Part shown: positions 57,123 to 64,000 of the stretch, one piece after another | How positions within the stretch are numbered: position 1 is the stretch's first letter | How the letters are laid out: each line of letters begins with the position of its first letter | From: Pleionea sediminis | Lineage (GTDB): Bacteria; Pseudomonadota; Gammaproteobacteria; Enterobacterales; Kangiellaceae | Reading direction: 5' to 3' | Assembly: GCF_007570825.1 (NCBI RefSeq) | Contig: NZ_SUNB01000001.1 | Location: forward strand, 1,736,001-1,800,000 | Length of the DNA: 64,000 nt | Position numbers and translations under genes: made by a program | Notes under the pieces: model-generated | Told to the model about the DNA's origin: nothing | Seen by the model: only the letters and a program-made list of their open reading frames with translations | Databases searched by the model: none

Positions 57123-57989
57123 ATGAAACGATTTTTGATAAATGGCTTTAAATTCTTAATTGTTGTTATCGCAATTAATATAATTGTTCTGGTAGCCGTT
57201 ACGCCAGGCTATTTTGCTCCTTACGAGGAAAGTAGCTTGAAATTTGATGAGTACATTCTTGCTGACTCTCACGGTTTAGCTATAAATGATTTTGCTGAAA
57301 AATATGGCATATATAATTTTTCTGCAGCAAGTGACTCGTACAGCGATATGGCAAGAAAACTCGATTATTTAATCGAAAATACTCAAGTAAAAAAAGTATA
57401 CATTACATTAGATGACCACATTCTCTCTCCCTATAGGGACAAGCATAATAACAACGACCGTTCCATTAAGTACCTTAGTTTCACTACTATAATTTCCGAC
57501 TATTCGTTGATTAAAGAAGTCTTGCAGAGATATTTTGTTTTACTGAACCCTAAGGTTAGAGACTATCTAAACTCATTTGCTAAGTCCCAGATTAAACGTA
57601 TCTTAAAGCCAGAAGAGGTCGGTGAAGATACCGAATGGAGTGAGTTACCTTTGGAAGCGAGAAAGAGAATTGCCCAGTCGCGTTATGAGCTTCAATTTAA
57701 CTATTCGGGATACTCTGAATTAATGCGCCAAAAGTTTTCAGAAATAGTTCAAAAATGTCGTGACAACAATATCGAAATCATTGGAATTCGATATCCGTTA
57801 AGTGGTGTCTATCTTAATTTGGTCAATCAAGATGATAAGCAAGTTTTGCAATTAGCCAAAGAAAATCAAATTAGAGTATTGGACTTCAAGCATGAGTTTA
57901 AAGATCGTCCAGACTACTTTTTAAATCAAGATCATTTGAATCGAAGAGGCGGGGCCAAGTTAGCAGAGCTAATTGGCGAAATTCGATAA
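57123..57989 (+). CDS. SGNH-like O-acetylation partner of the MBOAT protein
   Basis: A 288-residue protein with one N-terminal membrane segment and a periplasmic SGNH/AlgJ-like domain: LADSHGLAI holds the nucleophilic Ser, YNFSAASDSYSDMA follows, and NQDHLNRRGGAKL near the C-terminus gives the Asp-x-x-His pair of this fold. It most likely takes the acetyl group from the MBOAT protein and puts it on the polysaccharide. It ends the plus-strand operon; the next genes run the other way. Confidence 0.85.
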   Translation: MKRFLINGFKFLIVVIAINIIVLVAVTPGYFAPYEESSLKFDEYILADSHGLAINDFAEKYGIYNFSAASDSYSDMARKLDYLIENTQVKKVYITLDDHILSPYRDKHNNNDRSIKYLSFTTIISDYSLIKEVLQRYFVLLNPKVRDYLNSFAKSQIKRILKPEEVGEDTEWSELPLEARKRIAQSRYELQFNYSGYSELMRQKFSEIVQKCRDNNIEIIGIRYPLSGVYLNLVNQDDKQVLQLAKENQIRVLDFKHEFKDRPDYFLNQDHLNRRGGAKLAELIGEIR

Positions 57990-57993
57990 TAAG

Positions 57994-58893
57994 TTACTGG
58001 ACGGTTACGTCAGAAGGTGGATTAGGCCTGACTTCAGAAAGGCAGCCTATCCGTTGAGTTGATATGACTAATGCATCGATATATCGAGTTTGTTCTCTAG
58101 GAGAGCCATCGCCATTCCAATAATTCGATAACATTATGGCATTCAAACCATAGCTATCCCAATTTCCAACCCAGTTAATATTGGTTTTGGATGCACTTGA
58201 GTCGCCATTAATAAACAGTTCAAATTCACCGTTAGTTAAACCTGAGTCATTGAGCTTAACTCGAGATTCTACGCATACCCAATCTCCTTTTTGAAAGGTT
58301 GTATCAGCATCTAAGGCACCCAGCCAGGTAAAATTAGCAAAGTCATTGTATTTTGTTGTTACGAGCTGGTCGTTTTTGATTCCTGATACTGGGTCAATTT
58401 GTAGGTGGTCACGTCTCGAAGAGTTTGCCCAGACATGACCAATCATTGCTTGTGCCCAGTTGGAATTAGCCATAATCGTAATTCTGCTTAATTTGTCGGG
58501 ATAACCTTCAAAATCGTTTGGAAGTTTCACGTAAAAACGCCAGTATATTTCAGAAAAGTTCTGATCAGATTGAATCGTGCTATTTAGGGGTGAACGTCCG
58601 AAGTTGACATGCATTGCTCCAGCGCTTTGCTCTCCTGGTTGCCAAAGTACTCTGGCTGAGTAATTGCCATGAGCTGATTCTTCTGTTGAGCGAATAAAGT
58701 CACCTTCGTCATTATCAAAGTCGTAATAGCGGCTGGCGTCAATTTGTAATTCTGAATTTCCTTGGGTCTCAAAGCTATCGCAAAATAATACCGCTGGATT
58801 TGGGCTAGAGCCCTGGGGACAAAATGATTCGTCTCCAAGCACAGAATTTGCTGAAGCACCTAATATTAAAAGTAGACAGTATCTATTTATCAT
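57994..58893 (-). CDS. Exported beta-sandwich protein, possible polysaccharide-binding or lyase protein
   Basis: A 299-residue secreted protein with a signal peptide ending near VLG. The segments ILFCDSFE, FSEIYWRFYVKLPNDFEG and CVESRVKLNDSGLTNGEFELFING suggest a concanavalin-like jelly roll of the kind in polysaccharide lyases and LamG-type binders, but no catalytic set was identified. It ends RPNPPSDVTVQ, as if a fibronectin domain had just begun. It overlaps the upstream beta-helix gene by ATGA, so the two are made together. Confidence 0.75.
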   Translation of the reverse strand: MINRYCLLLILGASANSVLGDESFCPQGSSPNPAVLFCDSFETQGNSELQIDASRYYDFDNDEGDFIRSTEESAHGNYSARVLWQPGEQSAGAMHVNFGRSPLNSTIQSDQNFSEIYWRFYVKLPNDFEGYPDKLSRITIMANSNWAQAMIGHVWANSSRRDHLQIDPVSGIKNDQLVTTKYNDFANFTWLGALDADTTFQKGDWVCVESRVKLNDSGLTNGEFELFINGDSSASKTNINWVGNWDSYGLNAIMLSNYWNGDGSPREQTRYIDALVISTQRIGCLSEVRPNPPSDVTVQ

Positions 58894-60224
58894 TCGACGC
58901 TAACTCCTGTTGGCGTCTTTGGGCGCTTTCCCACATAACCGATCTCCTCTCGGCCTGTTATGTAAGCGCCGATGGTTACCGCTTCTTTTCCCGCACCAAT
59001 TAATGGAGAATCAGGAGATAAGCGATAATTCCTGGCAGACTTATCAACAAATACTGGGTCGACGTTTGTGCTGTTTTGGTCGAAACTCTCGCTACTTTTC
59101 CAAGAGCTAAAAGAGTTATAACGTTTTTCATTATCGGTAAATACATTCAAAACGAATTGTTCAGCATCGTGATAATTATTGAAGTTTAATTCGCTAATTT
59201 GAGCATTGGTAGGACCTGTCCGGAACGCACTTTTTCCTAATGGACCGAAAACTAGATTATTATAAATATTCGCGTTTTTAACGTTTTCAATCCATATCGC
59301 TGAACCGTCAGCTGTGATTGTATTGTTCCACACATGGAATCCATCATTAACGCCTGATGCGTCACTAGCATCAAGCCTTATCGCATCTTTTACACCATAA
59401 ATTACATTTTGCGTTATTCGTTGATTAACATGAGGAGCATTTCCTGTGCCGGCGACGTCATAGAATAATCCGCGAGTCACTGTATGAATAATGTTAAAGC
59501 GAATTAATGCCCCCGTGCCACCTGAGGAGCGTTTGTGATAGACACCGTTGTAGGCGTTGTACATGGTGTTTTTTTCAATGATGACATCTTCCATACCGAA
59601 ACTGGTAATTGCAGAAGCATTCTGGTTACTTACGCCGTCTACAGTTACATTGTGAATCAAATTATTGCGTGCTGTAGAAAATGTTGTATTATCAAATCGA
59701 ATTCCCGCGACATTTGCACCGGCGATACCATCAATATTAAAAATAATATTGTCTTCTAGCGTTATATGGGAAGCATTAGCAGCGGTCATTATTCCTGCCG
59801 AAAAATCAGTACGGCCACGAATATTTCTTATGATAAATCCTTTCACAGTGATATAGGAGCGTCCAGAAATATAGAAACCGATGCCGCCATTTGACTGATC
59901 AATAATAACTGAGTCACCAGGATTGGCTTGATAAATGATAGGCGCGTTTGCAGTACCTGAATTTTGGGGTTTTAAACCTCTTACGTCGGTACCTGGAGAT
60001 TGATTTGAGAGCTCTGTATAGACTCCTTCTTTAACAATTACTGTATCACCTGCCTGAACAGTATTTGCTGCTTTTTGAATAGTGAGCCAAGGTGAGCTCT
60101 CACTCCCGCTGTTGGCATCACTTGCTGATTCGTGTTGGTTATCTACATAATAGGTTGCTGCGAACAGAGGACCTGCAACAATCAGTATTATCATAGCTAA
60201 CATGAATCTGAATGGGAGTTTCAT
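58890..60224 (-). CDS. Exported right-handed beta-helix protein (DUF1565 type)
   Basis: A 444-residue secreted protein with a signal peptide ending in LFAATYYVD. YYVDNQHESASDANSGSESSPW with WLTIQKAANTVQAGDTVIVKEGVY is the DUF1565 start of parallel beta-helix proteins; repeated turns such as ITLEDNIIFNIDG, VIIEKNTMYNAYNG and IYNNLVFGPLG follow. Many are polysaccharide lyases or C5-epimerases, but the active-site residues were not recognised. It ends KRPKTPTGVSVE, the same abrupt Pro-rich tail as its partner. It starts the two-gene minus-strand operon, 300 bp from the acyltransferase. Confidence 0.85.
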   Translation of the reverse strand: MKLPFRFMLAMIILIVAGPLFAATYYVDNQHESASDANSGSESSPWLTIQKAANTVQAGDTVIVKEGVYTELSNQSPGTDVRGLKPQNSGTANAPIIYQANPGDSVIIDQSNGGIGFYISGRSYITVKGFIIRNIRGRTDFSAGIMTAANASHITLEDNIIFNIDGIAGANVAGIRFDNTTFSTARNNLIHNVTVDGVSNQNASAITSFGMEDVIIEKNTMYNAYNGVYHKRSSGGTGALIRFNIIHTVTRGLFYDVAGTGNAPHVNQRITQNVIYGVKDAIRLDASDASGVNDGFHVWNNTITADGSAIWIENVKNANIYNNLVFGPLGKSAFRTGPTNAQISELNFNNYHDAEQFVLNVFTDNEKRYNSFSSWKSSESFDQNSTNVDPVFVDKSARNYRLSPDSPLIGAGKEAVTIGAYITGREEIGYVGKRPKTPTGVSVE

Positions 60225-60520
60225 AGTTATTCCTCACATTTATGCGATCTGAATCTGCGCCAATTCAGAACTGAGTCTTCCATTACCTTGAATAATCAGA
60301 TTCCGAAATGCACACTCATTAAGGCTAAATTATAAACTAGTATCGGTTCGTCCCTAAATTACTTAATGTATTCTCGTATATTTTGTGAGAGGGGTCTCAC
60401 CAATATTATTTATAACTCATATATATCAAAAATGATATATTTAACTGAGACCTTAAACGTTTAAATTATTTCGTTTATACAAAAATGCTCTATTAAAAAC
60501 ACATCATATAAGTTTCAAAG
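60225..60520. other. AT-rich noncoding spacer with palindromes
   Basis: 296 bases without a gene. Two dyads stand out: GTGAGA-GGGG-TCTCAC at 60385-60400 and ATATATCA-AAAA-TGATATAT at 60421-60440, only 20 bases apart. Either may bind a regulator of the beta-helix operon; the second is too AT-rich to be a good terminator for the upstream acyltransferase. Confidence 0.45.
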
Positions 60521-61600
60521 TTAACTCTTAACCTTGTTTCGATGGCTAAAGAAGGTTAAAAACGAGAGCTTGTTCGTGAGTTTTAATAAAGCAATTTTCA
60601 AAGGTTTTGCGACGCGTTGCTCAAAGTGAATAACCATTAAGTAAGAAATTACTAACATTAAAAGCGTTGACACTAAAACCGCTAACTCTGGACCGATAAA
60701 GGGTTCTAAATAATCCAAAAGAATTTTTCCGGCTCGGTTGTGAATAAGGTACAACGGATAGGTCAGAGCGCCCAATGAAATAATGGAGCCGTGCCATTGC
60801 TGATGAAACTTTATTTTACCTGAAGCAAGTAGCCAAAATGCAACATAGAATACGACGACGACTCCGATAGATACATATCGCTCAAATTCTGTGGCGTTGG
60901 CTAAAAATCCAGGTGACGTTTGATACGTCGATACGGCGGCGAGAGGTAGAGTTAAAAAATAAATTATTGTAAAAAATAAAGTGTCTTGTTTGTTATACAT
61001 TAAAAAGCTACATACGCCGGCGATGAAAAAAGCAGAGTATTCAGGTGAAATAAACCATCCCATAAAAAACGGTTGTTTGAATAAAAGAAACGTTATTGTC
61101 GCAATAAACCATATTGATACCCATATTTTTGCGCGTCGTATAACACCAAAGCTAATTAATAAGAAAATACAGAAATAGAATTGCAATTCTTTTGCTAATG
61201 TCCAGTAAACACCATCAATATTCGATACTTTGACAAAGCTTTGAAGCATGGTCATGTTTACAATGTACTGCTTGAGCTCTACTGCTGAAGCACTGTCTCC
61301 AATCAACCAAACGGCGAGTGCTGTGATTGACACACACAACCAATAGATAGGATATAAGCGAGCAAACCGAGCGGCGGCGAATTCGATATTATTTCTATTA
61401 AAAGCAGAAGCTAAAATAACAAAACCGCTGATCATAAAAAATAGGGGAACACCGAGAAAGCCATATTGGGCAATCAAATAGATGCTATCTAAAAGAGTCG
61501 AGCTCGAGGGATTGTCAATGACAAACCAGGCAACATAATGAAACAGTACCACACCGAGTGCCGCAATAAACCGAAATAAATCCAATTCAATAAGTCGCAT
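60521..61600 (-). CDS. Acyltransferase 3 family membrane protein
   Basis: A 359-residue protein with about ten membrane segments. The family signatures are ELDLFRFIAALGVVLFHYVAW with the catalytic His, FFMISGFVILASAF, RFARLYPIYWLCV and YWTLAKELQFYFCIFLL. It probably O-acylates a sugar of the exported polysaccharide. It is the second acyltransferase-3 gene in the window and follows the flippase gene in a minus-strand operon. Confidence 0.93.
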   Translation of the reverse strand: MRLIELDLFRFIAALGVVLFHYVAWFVIDNPSSSTLLDSIYLIAQYGFLGVPLFFMISGFVILASAFNRNNIEFAAARFARLYPIYWLCVSITALAVWLIGDSASAVELKQYIVNMTMLQSFVKVSNIDGVYWTLAKELQFYFCIFLLISFGVIRRAKIWVSIWFIATITFLLFKQPFFMGWFISPEYSAFFIAGVCSFLMYNKQDTLFFTIIYFLTLPLAAVSTYQTSPGFLANATEFERYVSIGVVVVFYVAFWLLASGKIKFHQQWHGSIISLGALTYPLYLIHNRAGKILLDYLEPFIGPELAVLVSTLLMLVISYLMVIHFEQRVAKPLKIALLKLTNKLSFLTFFSHRNKVKS

Positions 61601-61628
61601 TATGTCGTTCCCTCAATAATTTTATATC

Positions 61629-63086
61629 TTATCTGCTTTTAAATAGTTGCAACAACTCGACAACAATATTTCTTTGAAACGCCGCTACAAATATTAAAAA
61701 AGTGAAGCCAGCGAGTGAAAATTGAAATATTAACTGATACACCGCAGTCATGCTTTGATAAAAGTCTCTAAATAACCACTGCGAAGCAAATGTTACAGCA
61801 AACATTACAATTGACGATACCGAACCAATCAAGATTGTTTTGCTATAGTTGCTAATTGCAACACCCGAATTTGAAAGGCTTGTTAGCATCCAAATAATGG
61901 TAACAACGGGATAAACTGAAACCCATGCAATGACTACAGATTCAAAGCTGTCCAGAGCCGCTATAAGGATAGAAAGCATGAGTAAAATAGTCATAACCAC
62001 ATCATATTTAAGTATTTGTGATGCTTTGCCCTGAGAGGTTAGTAAAACTTTATGGTATGAAGACAGCACTTTAAAAAGTTGAACGATACAGAAACCTTTG
62101 AATATATAGGTAGTGTTTACCCACTTTTCACCAAGCACAACTAAAATTAAATTGTCAGCGACTAAGAGTGCTCCCATATAAATATGCGACATCAAAAATA
62201 AATAGTACTTAAGTACTTTAAGATAGGCACTTGAACTCTTTTCAGAATCATTCTGCCAACGAGAAAACATGGGTAGTAACACCGGGTTAATTAACGGTGA
62301 AAGTTTGTCTATTGGCATACTTGAGAGATTTATAGCCGTTGCATAATAACCAAGTAATACTTCATTGTAGAGTTTTCCAATAATTAACCTATCGAATGTC
62401 TCGAGTAGTCGAGTGATGGAGTCTGCTATCGATAAAGTTACACCAAATTTCAAGAATGGTTTAACTAATTGAAGACTAAAAGCTACGCTCGGTATCCATT
62501 TGCTGACCCACAAGTATCCGATAGACTTGATAAGCCCCAATAGAATTGCTGAGTAAATTAATGTATAAACCCCGAATCCTGAATAGGCCATCCAAACACT
62601 AATAATACTTGTGATAAACGAAGCAGACATGTTTATCAATGCGATGTCTTTGAATTGGTAATTTCGGCTCAGAATATTTTGAGGGACTGTTCCAATGGAA
62701 GACGTAATAAACATTATGGAAACAAGTTGCGTTATGGGGACGAGTTGTTCATTTTCGAAAATTAACGCATTTGGGTAGGCCAGCCCAAACACTGCGATAG
62801 ACATTATTAATCCAACTAGAATAGAAAACCAAAATACACTCGATAGTTCAGCTTGATTAACAGTTTCTCTTTGTACGACTCCAGCACCGAGCCCAAGATT
62901 GCTAAAGACAAAAATAAATGACGTCAAAAAAGACGCCATTGACATTAATCCGTAATCTTGAGGATCTAAAAGTCGAATAACAACAAATGTAAAAACCCAA
63001 GAAATAATCTGGGAGAAAATACTAATAAAAGCATAGGCTTTTCCACCAGTCAGTGTCTTATGCTCTATAGAATCGCTATCGGCCAT
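61629..63086 (-). CDS. Wzx-type oligosaccharide flippase (lipopolysaccharide biosynthesis protein)
   Basis: A 485-residue protein with 12 to 14 membrane segments, starting after a short polar stretch with GGKAYAFISIFSQIISWVFTFVVIRLLDPQDYGLMSMA, the hallmark of the MOP-superfamily O-antigen/exopolysaccharide translocases. Further pieces are LGLGAGVVQRETVNQAELSSVFWFS and LGYYATAINLSSMPIDKLSPLINPVLLP. It flips lipid-linked repeat units to the periplasm. No Wzy polymerase or chain-length regulator is seen in the window. Confidence 0.93.
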   Translation of the reverse strand: MADSDSIEHKTLTGGKAYAFISIFSQIISWVFTFVVIRLLDPQDYGLMSMASFLTSFIFVFSNLGLGAGVVQRETVNQAELSSVFWFSILVGLIMSIAVFGLAYPNALIFENEQLVPITQLVSIMFITSSIGTVPQNILSRNYQFKDIALINMSASFITSIISVWMAYSGFGVYTLIYSAILLGLIKSIGYLWVSKWIPSVAFSLQLVKPFLKFGVTLSIADSITRLLETFDRLIIGKLYNEVLLGYYATAINLSSMPIDKLSPLINPVLLPMFSRWQNDSEKSSSAYLKVLKYYLFLMSHIYMGALLVADNLILVVLGEKWVNTTYIFKGFCIVQLFKVLSSYHKVLLTSQGKASQILKYDVVMTILLMLSILIAALDSFESVVIAWVSVYPVVTIIWMLTSLSNSGVAISNYSKTILIGSVSSIVMFAVTFASQWLFRDFYQSMTAVYQLIFQFSLAGFTFLIFVAAFQRNIVVELLQLFKSR

Positions 63087-63092
63087 GGCTAA

Positions 63093-64000
63093 TTAAGAGC
63101 TCTGATTAGCTTTTATAACGTCGTTATAAAAACTTGATACATTATTAATAAATGCTTCATCACTATAAGAGGCTTTAGCGAAGACTTCGGCGTTCTTTCC
63201 GAGTTTTTTTCTAAGTGAATCGTCATCAATGAGCGTTCTTAAGCGTTCGGCTAGTTCATCAATGTTTTCGCTCTCAAACATCAAACCATTTTGACCATTG
63301 GAAAACACTTCACCTAAACCACCAACATCGCTCACGATACAAGGTTTTCTAGCCATCATTGCTTCTTTTATTACCCTGGGAAAGCCTTCGGTTCTTGAAG
63401 CGCATAATACGATGCCAGTTTTTCCAACATACTCTTCCATGAGCTTTCTATCTATGGGGGTTAAGCGAGTTATTCGTTTATGCCCATTAATATGCTTTTC
63501 AATCAATTCCTTTTCATTGTCGGGATAATATCCTAGTATTTCCAATTGCCAATCTGGATATTTGTCAGAAACTTCTTTAAAAGCTGCTATCGCAATATCA
63601 ATACCTTTTACATCGAATGGAAACCCAATAATTGATATGGTTTTATTCTCATCGATAAACTTAAAATTTCTAATGTTTAAATAGTTAGGGTAAACTTTGA
63701 CTTGCTTATTTTTTGTATGTTTTTTTGCCCAATCTATTTGTGTTTTATACAATAATTTGATGCCTGCGCAGTGTTTAAAAACGAATTTTTGCGTTCGTAT
63801 AGCTAACTTGCGTTTTAGACTACGCCAGTATTTATTTTTAATATGACTGAAATTAGTCCAGTCAGTGTAGTCACCGTTAACTTCGACTACCAAAGGTACT
63901 TTTGTGAGCTTTGAGACAAGAACACCCATCACACCGGTTGTTAGTGGGTCATAAGTTACAATTAAATCTAAATCTTTATTCTGTTTGACTCGCTTTCTTG
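63093..64000 (-). CDS. Glycosyltransferase family 4, N-terminus cut by window edge
   Basis: The frame is open to base 64000, so the gene continues beyond the window; an internal ATG at 63932 is not its real start, since in-frame residues before it (DLIVTYDPLTTG) fit the GT-B N-terminal domain. The 302 visible residues hold VPLVVEVNGDYTDW, ISIIGFPFDVKGIDIAI and the E-x7-E donor motif ASRTEGFPRVIKEAMMARKPCIVSDVGG. It is 6 bp upstream of the flippase gene and probably adds a sugar to the repeat unit. Confidence 0.92.
   Translation of the reverse strand, partial: RKRVKQNKDLDLIVTYDPLTTGVMGVLVSKLTKVPLVVEVNGDYTDWTNFSHIKNKYWRSLKRKLAIRTQKFVFKHCAGIKLLYKTQIDWAKKHTKNKQVKVYPNYLNIRNFKFIDENKTISIIGFPFDVKGIDIAIAAFKEVSDKYPDWQLEILGYYPDNEKELIEKHINGHKRITRLTPIDRKLMEEYVGKTGIVLCASRTEGFPRVIKEAMMARKPCIVSDVGGLGEVFSNGQNGLMFESENIDELAERLRTLIDDDSLRKKLGKNAEVFAKASYSDEAFINNVSSFYNDVIKANQSS

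Noticed and set aside
60421-60440. Terminator for the acyltransferase operon
   Set aside because: The dyad lies beyond the operon's end at 60521 but is all A and T apart from one pair, with no T run in the right direction.

Overview
The window looks like chromosomal DNA of a moderately AT-rich, probably marine gammaproteobacterium. The main support is a gene block cytochrome c4 - DsbA-like - exo/endonuclease - GGDEF protein next to engB. From memory this is the order near oriC in Pseudomonas, where polA adjoins engB; here polA lies about 13 kb away with unrelated genes in between. No rRNA, tRNA, CRISPR array, phage or insertion sequence was recognised. The genus cannot be fixed from the sequence.

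Left part (1-12.8 kb): the front of a SWIM/SNF2 helicase that runs off the left edge; a TakP-like TRAP transporter whose binding protein converges on its two membrane subunits; an AT-rich spacer with DnaA-box-like sites before polA; and, directly after polA, a strong candidate small RNA in the position that Spot 42 and ErsA occupy in other gammaproteobacteria. A GST, elbB and an MFS exporter with an operator-like dyad follow.

Middle part (13-36 kb): OPT transporter, DUF255 thioredoxin-domain protein, DUF599 membrane protein, an unreported-looking 51-residue protein and an ADP-ribosyltransferase-like protein. Next come the c4/DsbA-like/nuclease/GGDEF block, in which the DsbA-like protein has lost both active-site cysteines, and engB. 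A central carbon cluster tkt-gap-pgk-fba has a strong hairpin in every junction. It is followed by a three-gene condensin operon of the MksFEB/JetABC type with no JetD/MksG nuclease.

Right part (36-64 kb): a large surface-polysaccharide region. Its first half is an unusual co-directional cluster: FemAB-like acyltransferase, two exported proteins, a carrier protein, an acyl-CoA-dehydrogenase-like flavoprotein, an aminoacyl-carrier-protein ligase, a DUF1839 protein, a GH2-like protein, a double alpha/beta hydrolase and a sulfotransferase. This is best explained as a route that loads an amino acid on a carrier protein, modifies it and transfers it to an exported glycan or protein. The second half holds glycosyltransferases (one of the type seen in XrtA/PEP-CTERM loci), a polysaccharide deacetylase, an MBOAT/SGNH O-acetylation pair, two exported beta-rich proteins, acyltransferases, a Wzx-like flippase and a glycosyltransferase cut by the right edge. 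No exosortase, polymerase or priming transferase is visible in the window.
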